Assembly: GCF_042432905.1 (NCBI RefSeq) | Contig: NZ_JBHLWI010000037.1 | Coordinates: forward strand, 1-64,000 | Reading direction: 5' to 3' | Source: Fontibacter flavus | GTDB lineage: Bacteria > Bacteroidota > Bacteroidia > Cytophagales > Cyclobacteriaceae | Length of the DNA: 64,000 bases | Shown here: in pieces, positions 34,048 to 44,519 of the stretch | Position numbering within the stretch: the stretch's first letter is position 1 | How the letters are laid out: each line of letters opens with the position of its first letter | The notes under the pieces: generated by a model | What the model was told of the DNA's origin: nothing | Databases searched by the model: none | Seen by the model: the letters and a program-made list of their open reading frames with translations, nothing else | Position numbers and translations under genes: made by a program

Positions 34048-37000
34048 ATGGAGCACAAACCTTTTATTATCTATAAATCTTCTGCAGGTTCAGGAAAAAC
34101 CTACACCCTGACCATGGAATACCTGAAATTGGCCTTGCAACATCCCACGGCTTTCCGGGGTATTCTTGCGGTGACTTTTACCAATAAGGCAACGCAGGAG
34201 ATGAAAGAGAGGATTCTCAAGGAATTGACAAGACTCAGGACTACGGTCAGGCATGATGAAAAAATGGATGCGGAAATCATGTCGGCATTAGGGGTGGATG
34301 AAGAAGGGTTGAAGCTCAGAGCAGCGCAATCGCTTACCAGCATTTTGCATGATTATGGTCGTTTTTCAGTCAGTACCATCGATAGTTTTTTTCAGAAAGT
34401 GGTTAGGGCATTTGCACGGGAGATTGACCTGAATGCCAAATTTGACGTGGAATTGGATCAGGATGGAGTGCTGGACAGGGTAGTTGATCGGGTAGTTGCC
34501 AAAGTGATGGAGGATGAGTTTTTGCACCGTTGGTTGGTGGATTATGCCATCGAGCAGATTCAAAACGGTAAATCTTGGGATATTCGGAGGAATATCAAGG
34601 AATTGGGCAGACAGATTTTTCAGGAAGACTTCAAAAAATATGCAGCTGAAATCAAGGAATTTTTGAAAGAAGAAGAGCATATCAAAGAACTCCAGACTTT
34701 TTCCAGGGAGCGGAAGGCAGAAATAATCCGAATTACAAGGCAAATGAAAGAAGAAGCCAATAGGATCCGGATTTCCAATGGCCTGGATTGGACGGATTTT
34801 TCAGGCAGTAGTACCTCATTTGCAAAAAAATTTGATAAGCTCGGAGATAGGTTAAATCCGATTCCTGAATTGACAGAAAAGCAGGCGCAGTTATCGGAAT
34901 CAGAGGAAGGTTGGTATGCCAAAACCAGTAAAAATAAGGACGCGATCATAGCCGCTTATCATCAGGGTTTGGGGCAGATTTTGTCACAATTTGAACCTCT
35001 GATGCTCAAATGGAACACACTTGAAGCCATTTCGAAAAATATCTTTGTTTTTGGGATTTTCAGGAATCTTTTGGAAGAACTGACTTTGTTGAAGGACGAA
35101 GAGAATATTTTGCTCATATCTGATGCGAATGAGTTTCTGAAAGAAATAACCAGGGAAAATGATGCGCCTTTTATTTATGAAAAGGTAGGCAATCAATACC
35201 AACATTATCTGATTGATGAGTTTCAGGATACATCAGGCTTCCAATGGGCAAGTTTTAAGCCATTATTGGAGAATTCATTGGCGCAGGGGCAAACCAACCT
35301 TTTGGTGGGGGATGTCAAGCAATCCATCTACCGCTGGCGTGGAGGGGAAATGCGGCTGTTGTTGGAAGAAGTGGAAAGGCAAATCGGCGAGAAATCGATC
35401 AGGAATGAGAAGTTGGATACCAACTTCAGGAGCTTACCCAATATTATTGCTTTTAACAATGCCCTTTTTAAAAAATTACCTCAGGCATTTGAGGACTCAG
35501 TAAGCGAAGCTTATTTGGCAAAGGATGCGGGGATTATTTCTAGGGCTTATGAGGATGTCCAACAAAAAGTATCAGCAAGAAAGGCGACATCTCCCTTTCA
35601 GGGCAAAGTCAAAATCGAGTTTTTGGAAGAACTGAAAGATGAAGACGAAGGCAAATTTGATGAACAGGTACTCGCCAAGCTTCCCCAGATAGTGGCATTA
35701 CTTCAAGATAGGGGTTATGAATTGAAAGACATTGCTTTTCTAGTCAGGACCAAAAAAGAGGGAGAATTAATAGCAGATACCTTAATGGCCTACAATGCAG
35801 TGCATCCCCAATCGGAATATCGCTTTGATGTTCTTTCAGATGAATCCATGTACCTGCATAAATCTGCTACGGTAAAAGCCTTAGTAGCTGGTTTGAAGTA
35901 CCTGCACAGTCCAGATGAAAAAATACAGTTTAAAACCATGTGGTATTACCGCTCAGTCTTAAAGCAAGAGCCGGTTGACCATAGCCTCTTCGCCTTGGAC
36001 CAGGTTCCAGAGCATTTAAAAGAAAGGGTGAAATCTTTTCTGGAAAAGGAAAATATCCTTCTTCAATTGCCATTGATGGAATTGTTGGAGGAGCTGATCG
36101 CTGAATTAGGGCTTGAGGAGCAAGGAATTGAAAAAGCTTATATCTCAGGTTTCAAAGAAGCGGTTTACGATTTTACTACCAACAACAGGGCTGATTTGGC
36201 AGGCTTTCTGGATTGGTGGGAAGAAAACCAAAACAAAAGGACTGTCAAAATCCCAGATGGCCATAATGCCATGCGGATTCTGACCATCCACAAATCCAAG
36301 GGATTGCAGTTTAAGGTGGTATTGATGCCTTTTTTGAAGTGGACGATATTCGATACCGGCAAAGGAAATGTGGTCTGGTCCCCATTTGAGGACAAAGAAA
36401 AACACTTTTCAGCCATTATTCCTTTGACGCTGAACAGCAACCTGGCAAAATCTGATTTCAACAGCACTTATGCAGAGGAAGCTGTAATGGCTTATTTGGA
36501 TTCCTTGAATATGATTTATGTAGCGCTTACGAGAGCAGAGGAGGTATTTTGGGGTATGGTACCGTATAAGGCAGAGATCAAAAATCTGAATTATCTTCAG
36601 GCACATTTACAGTTGCTGCTCAGTTCCAGCATGGATACTTTAGGTGAACTCAGCCTTTCTGAAAATTTTGATCCAGAAAGCAAAGTTTTTGAATTGGGAG
36701 ATTGGCACGACAAGCCAAAGGTACAATCAAAAGAAGGGTCAGCCCCTCATCTTCGCTGGGGCTATCAAAATTGGACGAATTTGCTTCAGATCCGAAAATA
36801 TGCAGTTGATTTTTCCAAGGAGGGAATAGAGCAGCGAAAGAAAAGAAATTTTGGATTGCTCGTGCATGAAATCCTTGAAAAATCAGGGAGTCTGCAAGAA
36901 GCCAAGCTTCTATTGAAAAACCTGTATTTCGAAGGCAGGCTAACACAGGAGGAAAGTTCAGTGGTCGAAGAACAAATAGAAGCGCTTTTCAAACAGGAAC

Positions 37001-37266
37001 TTTTTGCTTCTTGGTTTGATCCAAATAATACCCTGTTGACGGAGCAGGGAATCCTGCTACCTGGAGGTAAGCAAAAGCGACCGGATAAGATTATTCTGAA
37101 AGAGCATGAGGCATTGGTGGTAGATTTCAAAACAGGTGAGGAATATTCCAAATATGAAAAGCAGGTCAGGGGTTATATGAACTTGGTAAAAGGACTAAGT
37201 GGCAAAACTACAAAAGGCTATTTGTGCTACCTAGAAAGCGGGAAGATCCTTGAAATTTTAAATTAA
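34048..37266 (+). CDS. AddA-like UvrD helicase-nuclease
   Basis: A 1072-residue helicase/exonuclease for double-strand break processing. I chose ATG 34048 (MEHKPFIIYKSSAGSGKT). The Walker A is AGSGKT at 13-18. The Walker B and motif II is LIDEFQDTS, followed by VGDVKQSIYRWRGG (motif III/IV). LTIHKSKGLQF, then YVALTRAEE (motifs V and VI), lie in the C-terminal helicase part. The C-terminal PD-(D/E)XK nuclease shows VVDFKTG with Asp1026 and Lys1028. The gene ends 23 bases before the AddB-like gene and they should form one complex. The AddA name reflects organisation rather than proof of orthology. Confidence 0.9.
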   Translation: MEHKPFIIYKSSAGSGKTYTLTMEYLKLALQHPTAFRGILAVTFTNKATQEMKERILKELTRLRTTVRHDEKMDAEIMSALGVDEEGLKLRAAQSLTSILHDYGRFSVSTIDSFFQKVVRAFAREIDLNAKFDVELDQDGVLDRVVDRVVAKVMEDEFLHRWLVDYAIEQIQNGKSWDIRRNIKELGRQIFQEDFKKYAAEIKEFLKEEEHIKELQTFSRERKAEIIRITRQMKEEANRIRISNGLDWTDFSGSSTSFAKKFDKLGDRLNPIPELTEKQAQLSESEEGWYAKTSKNKDAIIAAYHQGLGQILSQFEPLMLKWNTLEAISKNIFVFGIFRNLLEELTLLKDEENILLISDANEFLKEITRENDAPFIYEKVGNQYQHYLIDEFQDTSGFQWASFKPLLENSLAQGQTNLLVGDVKQSIYRWRGGEMRLLLEEVERQIGEKSIRNEKLDTNFRSLPNIIAFNNALFKKLPQAFEDSVSEAYLAKDAGIISRAYEDVQQKVSARKATSPFQGKVKIEFLEELKDEDEGKFDEQVLAKLPQIVALLQDRGYELKDIAFLVRTKKEGELIADTLMAYNAVHPQSEYRFDVLSDESMYLHKSATVKALVAGLKYLHSPDEKIQFKTMWYYRSVLKQEPVDHSLFALDQVPEHLKERVKSFLEKENILLQLPLMELLEELIAELGLEEQGIEKAYISGFKEAVYDFTTNNRADLAGFLDWWEENQNKRTVKIPDGHNAMRILTIHKSKGLQFKVVLMPFLKWTIFDTGKGNVVWSPFEDKEKHFSAIIPLTLNSNLAKSDFNSTYAEEAVMAYLDSLNMIYVALTRAEEVFWGMVPYKAEIKNLNYLQAHLQLLLSSSMDTLGELSLSENFDPESKVFELGDWHDKPKVQSKEGSAPHLRWGYQNWTNLLQIRKYAVDFSKEGIEQRKKRNFGLLVHEILEKSGSLQEAKLLLKNLYFEGRLTQEESSVVEEQIEALFKQELFASWFDPNNTLLTEQGILLPGGKQKRPDKIILKEHEALVVDFKTGEEYSKYEKQVRGYMNLVKGLSGKTTKGYLCYLESGKILEILN

Positions 37267-37289
37267 CCAATGAATGAGATCCAATTGAT

Positions 37290-40148
37290 ATGCATAGTTT
37301 TTTAAGAAATACAGCAGCACAGATTTTACAGGAATACCCGGATTTGCAAAAACTGGCTATTGTACTGCCCAACCGCCGTGCGGGTCTTTTCTTTACGCAG
37401 CATTTGGGGGCTTTGATCGAAAACCCCACTTGGATGCCCGAGGTAATGACCATAGAAGACATCTTTTACAAACACGCTGGACAGCGACCGGTCGATCAAC
37501 TGAGCCTTATTTTTGAACTTTATAAAGTTTATCAATTGCTTCATCCTGATCCGGAGGCCTTTGATAGGTTTTATTTTTGGGGTGAGATGATTCTCAAGGA
37601 TTTCAATGATGTGGACCAGTTTATGGCTGATGCCGACAAATTGTACCATTATCTTTCAGAAATCAAGGAATTGGAGTCAGACCTTGGTTTTCTGAGTGAA
37701 ACTCAAATTGCACTGATTAAGGAATTTTGGAAATCTTTTGAACGTCAGGACAGAAGCCATCAGGAGAAATTCCTCAAGTTCTGGCAAATGCTAAGCCCAC
37801 TGTATACAGGGTTTAAATCTGCACTAGAAGTATCAGGAATGGCCTATTCAGGAATGCTGTACCGTCAGGTAGCCGCATCATTGGACCAAATCCCGCAACC
37901 GGAAAAGCAATTTGTATTTATAGGTTTCAATGCTTTTACAGCGACTGAAGAACGCCTGATCAAGCATTACATTGCAGCGTTTGGAGCCAAGATTTTTTGG
38001 GATATAGACAGTTATTATTTGGAGGATAAGTATCAGGAAGCTGGTCTGTTCTTTAGAGAATATAGACAGGACAAGATTTTTGGTCCCACCTTTCCCAATG
38101 AACTGCCGCAGCAAATTCAGAACAATGATGCCAAGATTAAGGTGTATGCCACACCATTAAAGAGTAATCAGGCCAACTTGGTGGGAGCGATTCTTGAAAA
38201 TGTCAAAGGAGCCGAAAAATGGGAGGAAACTGTTCTGATACTTCCGGACGAGCAGATGCTATTTCCTATCCTTCATACTTTGCCTGAGCAGATTGACAAG
38301 GTCAATGTCACGATGGGGTATCCGGTAAAAAATGCACCTGTGTATGCTTTTTTGGAAGCGGTATTGGAAATGCAGCGCTATGTAAAAATAGAAGAAGGAA
38401 AGGTACTTTTTTACCATCAGGCGGTTAAGAATCTGCTTTCATCCACCTATCTTAAATCTGTCAATCTCATATTTGTTCAGAAGCTTTTGGCCGAAATCCA
38501 AGAGCATAACATGATACATGTTCCACAAAGCAAACTGCATGCTGGGGGTAAGTTTTTTGAATTGATTTTCCAAGCATTGCGTGCCGATCAGCTCTTTCCT
38601 TATTTGACTACATTAATGGAAGAGCTGGCAGAAAGGCTGGATGAAGAGCCCTTGCAGCGGTCTTATTTGTTTCAGTGCTTTAAACAGCTGAACAGGCTTC
38701 GGGATATTTTTGAAAAGCAGGAAAAAGTAACCGTAGACCGAGAGTTTTTTATCCGCTTGTTCAGACAGGTTTTCCGTGAAGTCAAATTGCCCTTTGAAGG
38801 GGAACCGTTACAGGGATTGCAGATTATGGGGGTTTTGGAATCGAGGAACCTCGATTTTAAAAGGGTAATCATCTGTAATATGAATGAAGACAGTTTCCCT
38901 CCTTCAGCGGGTATGAATTCCATGATCCCATTTAATATTAGGAGGGCTTTTGGATTGCCTGTTCAGGAGCAGAACGATGCAATTTATGCCTATACTTTTT
39001 ACCGTTTGCTGCACAGTGCGGAAGAGGTGCATATGATTTATACTACTGCTTCTGATCAAGGGAAGGCAGGTGAAAAGAGCCGCTATATCCAGCAAATGAT
39101 GGTGGAAATGGGAATCAATAACAAGGAAGAGGTCATTTATGTGCCGGTAGACCTTCAAAGTCACGGGGAGATTACGATTACGAAAAATCAGGAAATATTC
39201 AATTTATTAGATAGATATAGGGTTAAAGAAGACGGTACTTCAATGAAGACCTTTTCACCTTCTGCATTGAGTTTGTACCTGGATTGCAGATTGAAGTTTT
39301 ATCTCCGGTATCTTGCCGGAATTCAGGAAAAAGAGGAAGTCAAAGAAGAAGTGGATGCCTCTGTATTTGGGAACATTGCCCATTACAGTATGGAGTTTTT
39401 GTACAAAGGCTTTCAGGACAGAAAAAAGAGGGATTGGTTGTACAAGAATGATTTTGAGGATTTGAAAAAAAACTGGGTTTATCCGGCGATTGAAAAAGCC
39501 GTGAGGAAATTTTATCATCTGGAGGAAGAAGCAGACACCAAACTCAGTGGACAGATGGCCATTGTCAGAGATGTTTTGAAAAAGTATATTGTCAGGCTTT
39601 TGGAGATAGATGAGGATGCAGCACCATTTACGATTTTGTCTATGGAATTTGCCCATGAAGCTACATTTGAGATAGATACCACTACTGGTCCTATAAAGTT
39701 GGGTTTAAGAGGATTAATCGACAGGGTAGATCAACAAGGACAAATAGTAAGATTAATCGATTATAAATCAGGCGGTGATAAAAAGAATTTCTCTAATGTG
39801 GAGAGCCTTTTTGACAGGGAAAATAAGCAGCGGAACAAGGCTGCGATGCAGACCATGTTTTACGGTCTATTATATCAGTCCATGTTTCCATCCAATACCA
39901 TGGCATTAAAGCCTGCACTTTTCAATTTCAAGGAAATATTCCAGGACGACTTCAATCCCTATTTGCAGGAAAAATCCGGAAGATCTTCCGCTATTGAAGT
40001 TAATGATTATCGGGATTATCAGAAGGGATATGAAAATGGCTTAAAGAATCTTTTAGAAGAAATGTACCATCCAGAAGTCCCTTTTGATCAGACCGATGAT
40101 TTGGAAAAGTGTAAGTATTGTGCGTATAAGGAGATTTGTGGCAGGTAA
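37290..40148 (+). CDS. AddB-like PD-(D/E)XK nuclease with Fe-S staple
   Basis: A 952-residue partner of the upstream helicase. The N-terminus (LAIVLPNRRAGLFF) is a degenerate nucleotide-binding fold. Helicase-like motifs are eroded, as in AddB. The C-terminal nuclease has LIDYKSGG with Asp824 and Lys826. The four cysteines of an AddB-type iron-sulfur staple are visible: Cys666 in LDCRLKF, then Cys941, Cys944 and Cys950 in CKYCAYKEIC. It starts 23 bases after the AddA-like stop. The pair presumably provides RecBCD-like end resection. No recD was seen next to it. Confidence 0.88.
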   Translation: MHSFLRNTAAQILQEYPDLQKLAIVLPNRRAGLFFTQHLGALIENPTWMPEVMTIEDIFYKHAGQRPVDQLSLIFELYKVYQLLHPDPEAFDRFYFWGEMILKDFNDVDQFMADADKLYHYLSEIKELESDLGFLSETQIALIKEFWKSFERQDRSHQEKFLKFWQMLSPLYTGFKSALEVSGMAYSGMLYRQVAASLDQIPQPEKQFVFIGFNAFTATEERLIKHYIAAFGAKIFWDIDSYYLEDKYQEAGLFFREYRQDKIFGPTFPNELPQQIQNNDAKIKVYATPLKSNQANLVGAILENVKGAEKWEETVLILPDEQMLFPILHTLPEQIDKVNVTMGYPVKNAPVYAFLEAVLEMQRYVKIEEGKVLFYHQAVKNLLSSTYLKSVNLIFVQKLLAEIQEHNMIHVPQSKLHAGGKFFELIFQALRADQLFPYLTTLMEELAERLDEEPLQRSYLFQCFKQLNRLRDIFEKQEKVTVDREFFIRLFRQVFREVKLPFEGEPLQGLQIMGVLESRNLDFKRVIICNMNEDSFPPSAGMNSMIPFNIRRAFGLPVQEQNDAIYAYTFYRLLHSAEEVHMIYTTASDQGKAGEKSRYIQQMMVEMGINNKEEVIYVPVDLQSHGEITITKNQEIFNLLDRYRVKEDGTSMKTFSPSALSLYLDCRLKFYLRYLAGIQEKEEVKEEVDASVFGNIAHYSMEFLYKGFQDRKKRDWLYKNDFEDLKKNWVYPAIEKAVRKFYHLEEEADTKLSGQMAIVRDVLKKYIVRLLEIDEDAAPFTILSMEFAHEATFEIDTTTGPIKLGLRGLIDRVDQQGQIVRLIDYKSGGDKKNFSNVESLFDRENKQRNKAAMQTMFYGLLYQSMFPSNTMALKPALFNFKEIFQDDFNPYLQEKSGRSSAIEVNDYRDYQKGYENGLKNLLEEMYHPEVPFDQTDDLEKCKYCAYKEICGR

Positions 40149-40151
40149 AAA

Positions 40152-40252
40152 ACTCCAAAATCCAAATTCCAAAATCCAAATTCCAAATTCCAAAATCCAA
40201 ATTCCAAAATTCAAACTTCAAAATCCAAAGCCGAAATTCAAGTTTCAAAAAC
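40152..40252. repeat. low-complexity AATTCCAAAATCC repeat
   Basis: About seven imperfect copies of a 14-15-base unit built from TCCAAAT and TCCAAAA start just past the AddB-like stop. On the opposite strand it reads (AATTTGGA)n. It is AT-rich, not spaced like a CRISPR array, and similar stretches occur at 53736-53809 and 61451-61536. Confidence 0.8.
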
Positions 40253-40350
40253 CAATTGTAAGAGATGATTTTTCCGGATAAATAAACGGATAAGATTCAA
40301 CTCGGAATTGTATGTTTTTTTCTTTTTCATGAATTTTAAATCAAAAAGCA

Positions 40351-40707
40351 ATGGAAAAGATTTTTGATTTAGAAAAAAGGTTGGTCAGATTTGCCGCAAG
40401 GGCAATAACCTTCTCAAATAGCATTCCTAATAATTTTGCAGGGAATCACCTTAAGGGCCAATTGATCCGTGCTTCCTGCAATCCTTGCCTTCAATATGGG
40501 GAAGCATCAGGGGCGGAATCCAGAAAGGATTTTATCCATAAAACGGGCGTAGGCATCAAGGAATTAAAAGAAGCAAGGAATTGCCTTCTAATACTTACAG
40601 AAATCAATTATGGGCATAAATTTCAAAGAGAAGAACTATTGAGTGAATGTATTGAACTCATTAAAATTTTTGGCAAGATGATCAATAATTCCCGTTCACA
40701 ATTATAG
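40351..40707 (+). CDS. four helix bundle protein (23S intervening-sequence type)
   Basis: A 118-residue helical protein. FDLEKRLVRFAARAITFSNS, HLKGQLIRASCNPCLQYGEA and KDFIHKTGVGIKELKEARNC match the widespread family first found as intervening sequences in 23S rRNA genes. Here it is a stand-alone protein gene in its own frame, next to a low-complexity repeat. Molecular function is unsettled. Proposed roles involve nucleic acid binding. Confidence 0.93.
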   Translation: MEKIFDLEKRLVRFAARAITFSNSIPNNFAGNHLKGQLIRASCNPCLQYGEASGAESRKDFIHKTGVGIKELKEARNCLLILTEINYGHKFQREELLSECIELIKIFGKMINNSRSQL

Positions 40708-40828
40708 AAAGTAAATAGAAGAAATATGTTTATTTCTCTGCTTTGATATTTGTCCTGAAAATTTAAAAGAAACTTCTGAATGAATTGGTAATTTGGAGTT
40801 TGTGATTTTAATCTTGGATTTTGGAACT

Positions 40829-41284
40829 TTAAAAGTTTTTCTTCTGCACTTTCCCATGCACCTCCGGTACCATCATCAAAGCGGCTGATCCGTACCACTC
40901 TACCAATTCCATTTTGAGCACACCGGCTTTGACTGCCGGATCGGTATTGGTCAGTTCTTCGGCTTCGGCCTTAGTAGGGACATCAAACAGAAAAATACCT
41001 CTTTTCTCACCACCGTTGATAAATGGTCCTGCAAGGATCAGTTTTCCCATTTCTGCCAATCTATTAATGTTGGCCATATGCCCTTTCTGGATTTCAACCC
41101 TTTCTTCCTGAGTATATTCGCTGACCCTATCTCCGGCAAGCAAAAAAGCCATGACGTAGGTTTTCATACCATAATCATCTGCACCTAATTTTTGTGCGAG
41201 TTCAGCATCATAAACAGATTCTGTTTGACCAAAAACCGGCAAACAGGAAAGTGTGAAAATCAGGAGTATTGCCGCTTTTTTCAT
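40829..41284 (-). CDS. exported YciI-like protein
   Basis: A 151-residue protein from ATG 41284. The frame is open 22 codons further upstream without a better start. A signal peptide ends near FGQ. The mature region holds a YciI/ferredoxin-like domain: YVMAFLLAGDRVSEYTQEE, KGHMANINRLAEMGKLILAG, GIFLFDVPTKAEAEELTNTD and VLKMELVEWYG. YciI proteins usually lack signal peptides, so secretion is notable. Candidate active-site residues are His and Asp in the GHM and TDPAV positions. Function is unknown. Confidence 0.86.
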   Translation of the reverse strand: MKKAAILLIFTLSCLPVFGQTESVYDAELAQKLGADDYGMKTYVMAFLLAGDRVSEYTQEERVEIQKGHMANINRLAEMGKLILAGPFINGGEKRGIFLFDVPTKAEAEELTNTDPAVKAGVLKMELVEWYGSAALMMVPEVHGKVQKKNF

Positions 41285-41500
41285 GGGTTTGAATGATTCT
41301 ACTTGTTTATTCTGAAATTTGGTTATGCGCTTCTTTGCCAGTAGCTTCAATTCTTAGGATTATGGGTTGTTTTGAATCAATATCTATTAGTGTCTATTAT
41401 CAATAAATATCGGATTTAAGCTAATCTAGGTTTTTTTGTTTTATTACTGACAAATTTCCGTATATCTATAATTCTGAATTATAAATTAGTCATTTTCAAT

Positions 41501-43081
41501 TTATTTTCCAGTCTTCCTCTTTTTATTTCCTGATTTAACTTCCTCCACTTCAGGTACAAACTGATAGCTGTCTTCCGCTAAAATTTGCTTTGCTCCCTGA
41601 TCAAAGGTGATGCTTTTGTAGTAAATCGGAAGTAAATAATCCCCATTTTCATCCATTATACCATATTTGTCGTCCAATCTGACCAAGATTCTATTGACAT
41701 CTTCCCTTCGTAATTCATGAAATTTAGGTTCAACAATTTCGGTGCCATCCGGAGCAATCAGGCCGAACAGCCCATTTTCTTCAGCCAAAAAGAAATTGTC
41801 TGCGGATAGGGATATCCTGTCATAACCTTGATTAAGTAGCATATTGCCGTTTTTATCCAATAAGTTTTGTTTCCCTCCTTGCTTGACTATGGCAATGCCA
41901 CGGAAAAAGTCGGAAACAGATTCAAACTGGGCTGGAGAAATCAAGTTTCCCTTACGATCTACAAATCCCCAAAGATTCTTTAATCTATAAGCGGCAATCC
42001 CTCCTTGAAATTTTCTGACTTCATCAAACTGCGTTTTGATTTCCCAGTTTCCGTTTTTATCAATAAATCCAAAGCCACCTTCCTTTAGTGCTCCGTATAA
42101 TCCTTCGTTTCCTGGAAGGATTTTTTCAATACCTGAAACAGGATTTACTTCCCATCCTTTGAGCCCTAAAAGTCCGATAGTCTTTTCTCTTAAGAAAACG
42201 TTATAGTGTTTTTCTCCAACGGAAATCACTTTTTCCATTCCCACTTGATCCAGAAGAATGCCGTCATTTTTCATTACTCTACGAAGTTTGCCATGAATAA
42301 ATTCCAGCATCATGCCATCTTCCAAAGTGATTTTATGGTAAGAAGAGTAACTGATATCTGCTTTGCCTTCCCGGCCTTTGATCAACATGTATTGATTACC
42401 GTCAAAAGCATAAAAGTAGTCCCCTTCTAAGTGCACCAAGTGGTCAATAACAGGTTGCAAAACATAGTCTCCCTCTCTATTGATCAGCCCATATCCCGTG
42501 GATTCTTTGGCAAAAAGGTAGTTTTCATTGACCTGTCTGATCTCTTCGTATATTTTATCGGGGTTTTTGGAAAGTGGAAGGAAATATCCTTGGACTGTTT
42601 TTCCGATTACCTGCCCATTGACAGCAAGCATGGCCTCATCAAACGAACCGATGGGAGTGGTTTCTCTGGTTGAATGGTCATAAACCCAGTATTGTCGTCC
42701 TTTTTGGGCCAATAATCTGGTGAAAAAAGTTTGTATATTCTCAAATTCAGCAGGGAATACTTCTTCACCATATTCATGGAATGCTCCTAATCCTTTTGAA
42801 CCTTTCACAATAATCCAAGGCTGATCATAAGAATGTATCTTTTCGGCCTTCAGATCAATAAATGGCCTATATTCTTTGCTCAAAAGTTTGAGTCCATTAT
42901 TGGCTGTACTGATCCTTACAGATTCACTTAGGATGCTGATTTGGTCATATTCCAACCTAGATTTGAGTTTGAGGTTTTGGTCATAAACCTCGTATGTTTG
43001 AGCCTGTATAGGTGAGTAATCCAGTAACAAAATGGCTGTAGCAACAACAGCTCCCCAACGCAGCGTATTCTTCATATTCAT
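41501..43081 (-). CDS. exported WG-repeat protein
   Basis: A 526-residue exported protein from the ATG at 43081 (MNMKNTLRW). The frame extends 15 codons upstream without a leader. The signal peptide ends at QAQTY. The mature protein consists of repeated WG-repeat units such as GFIDKNGNWEIKTQFDEVRK, GFVDRKGNLISPAQFESVSD and LLDKNGNMLLNQGYDRIS, at ~45-residue spacing along most of the chain. The C-terminus is basic (KSGNKKRKTGK). WG repeats fold as beta units of unknown ligand. It diverges from the GT-C gene at 43178, with ~96 bases between starts. Confidence 0.85.
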   Translation of the reverse strand: MNMKNTLRWGAVVATAILLLDYSPIQAQTYEVYDQNLKLKSRLEYDQISILSESVRISTANNGLKLLSKEYRPFIDLKAEKIHSYDQPWIIVKGSKGLGAFHEYGEEVFPAEFENIQTFFTRLLAQKGRQYWVYDHSTRETTPIGSFDEAMLAVNGQVIGKTVQGYFLPLSKNPDKIYEEIRQVNENYLFAKESTGYGLINREGDYVLQPVIDHLVHLEGDYFYAFDGNQYMLIKGREGKADISYSSYHKITLEDGMMLEFIHGKLRRVMKNDGILLDQVGMEKVISVGEKHYNVFLREKTIGLLGLKGWEVNPVSGIEKILPGNEGLYGALKEGGFGFIDKNGNWEIKTQFDEVRKFQGGIAAYRLKNLWGFVDRKGNLISPAQFESVSDFFRGIAIVKQGGKQNLLDKNGNMLLNQGYDRISLSADNFFLAEENGLFGLIAPDGTEIVEPKFHELRREDVNRILVRLDDKYGIMDENGDYLLPIYYKSITFDQGAKQILAEDSYQFVPEVEEVKSGNKKRKTGK

Positions 43082-43177
43082 TCGTAATTCAAGGGGTAAA
43101 TTAAATTGATTGTGAGCGGAATTCAAGATGGGACGGGCTTTTTATTTATAATTGTCTAAAAATGGAATATAAACTTT

Positions 43178-44503
43178 ATGATGCTGCATATAAGCGGGAA
43201 GAAAACCATTAAGTATTGGGTAGCTTTATCCATTTTTGCCATAGCTTTGGTGATGATGGGCTATGCTGTGTCTAGGGAAAACTTCGCTATACAGCTCCTG
43301 TTGTTTTCACTTGCTATTGTGGCGTACTGGAAGCTTTATAGATTTTTCCGAAATGGTCATTTTGGGGTGTTTGCAGGAGTGATGACAGCTTTAGGGCTCA
43401 GATTGGTACTCTTGTTTAGTATTCCTGTTTTATCGGATGACTTCTACCGCTTTATTTTTGATGGGCAATTGCTGAAATCAGGCATCAATCCCTATGCGTT
43501 TTTGCCGGAGGATGCTTTTCAACAGCTTCAAGTCCCAAATTCCAGGTATTGGGAGGACTTGTTGACAGGGATGAACTCATTAGGATATTATTCGGTGTAC
43601 CCGCCTTTGCATCAACTGTTTTTTTTCTTTTCTGCTTGGGCGGGCAGTTCCCTATTGGGGAATATTCTGATATTGAGGTTAGTGATTTTGGCCTTTGAGG
43701 GTTTGAACTTGCTGTTGATTCACAGGATTCTGAAATTATGGGGTCTGCCTCTTAGTCGGTTGTGGCTTTATGCCTTCAACCCCTTGGTTATATTGGAACT
43801 GACGGGCAACCTTCATTTCGAGGCATTGGTAATTACAGGGCTTTTGGGAATGCTTTATGGATTGAGTTTGTCAAAAGTAAGTTATTCGACTCTAGGCTGG
43901 GTATGGGCAGTGGGTGTCAAACTCAGCCCATTGATGTTAGGGCCATTTTTGATTAAAGTTTGGGGGAAGTCCAAGGTCTTTCATTTCTTGCTTTGGTCAG
44001 CGGTATGGATGGGGATATTTTTGCTGCCATTGTTTGTCACAGGGAATTTCTCCAATTTTTGGCAGAGTTTCCGATTGTACCAATCCAATTTTGAATTCAA
44101 TGCATCTGTCTGGTACCTGATCCGATGGGTTTCCGGGTTTTGGATGGATTATAATCCCTTAGTTTATGTCGGACCTTTTTTAAGCCTTTTTGCTTTGGTG
44201 GGTATTTTAGCGATCTCATTTTTCCATAAAATCAAGGAACCAAAACATGTAGCTTCGGCGGTTGTATGGATTTATCTGGTTTATCTGCTTTTACAGAATG
44301 TCGTTCATCCCTGGTATATTTTACCAGCTTTTGTAGTCGGTGTTTTGGTGGGGAATAGGGTGTTTTTGTTTTGGACTGGACTGGTTTTTTTGTCTTATAG
44401 CGCATATTCGGTCACGCCGGTTTCTGAAAATTGGATGTTGATTTTCTTGGAATATGCAGTTTTGATTGGGGTAATTATCCTCGAGCTTAGAAAAAAACCT
44501 TAG
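43178..44503 (+). CDS. GT-C type polyprenyl-linked glycosyltransferase
   Basis: A 441-residue protein with about ten transmembrane helices. The first periplasmic loop carries the GT-C signature acidic pair SDDFYRFIFDGQ (Asp-Asp) and the GINPYAFLP motif typical for GT87/mannosyltransferase-like enzymes. YPPLHQLFF and the NPLVILELTGNLHFEALVIT helix follow, and HPWYILPAF lies near the C-terminus. It would transfer a sugar from a polyprenyl phosphate donor in the periplasm. Donor and acceptor cannot be inferred. It meets the LytTR gene tail to tail with 16 bases between stops. Confidence 0.84.
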   Translation: MMLHISGKKTIKYWVALSIFAIALVMMGYAVSRENFAIQLLLFSLAIVAYWKLYRFFRNGHFGVFAGVMTALGLRLVLLFSIPVLSDDFYRFIFDGQLLKSGINPYAFLPEDAFQQLQVPNSRYWEDLLTGMNSLGYYSVYPPLHQLFFFFSAWAGSSLLGNILILRLVILAFEGLNLLLIHRILKLWGLPLSRLWLYAFNPLVILELTGNLHFEALVITGLLGMLYGLSLSKVSYSTLGWVWAVGVKLSPLMLGPFLIKVWGKSKVFHFLLWSAVWMGIFLLPLFVTGNFSNFWQSFRLYQSNFEFNASVWYLIRWVSGFWMDYNPLVYVGPFLSLFALVGILAISFFHKIKEPKHVASAVVWIYLVYLLLQNVVHPWYILPAFVVGVLVGNRVFLFWTGLVFLSYSAYSVTPVSENWMLIFLEYAVLIGVIILELRKKP

Positions 44504-44519
44504 GTTAGCCAATTGAAAC

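Noticed and set aside
40152..40252. Possible CRISPR array
   Set aside because: Units are 14-15 bases with no unique spacers and drift into each other. No cas gene is nearby.
40351..40707. Intervening sequence inside a 23S rRNA gene
   Set aside because: The four-helix-bundle family was first seen there, but no rRNA sequence flanks this copy.
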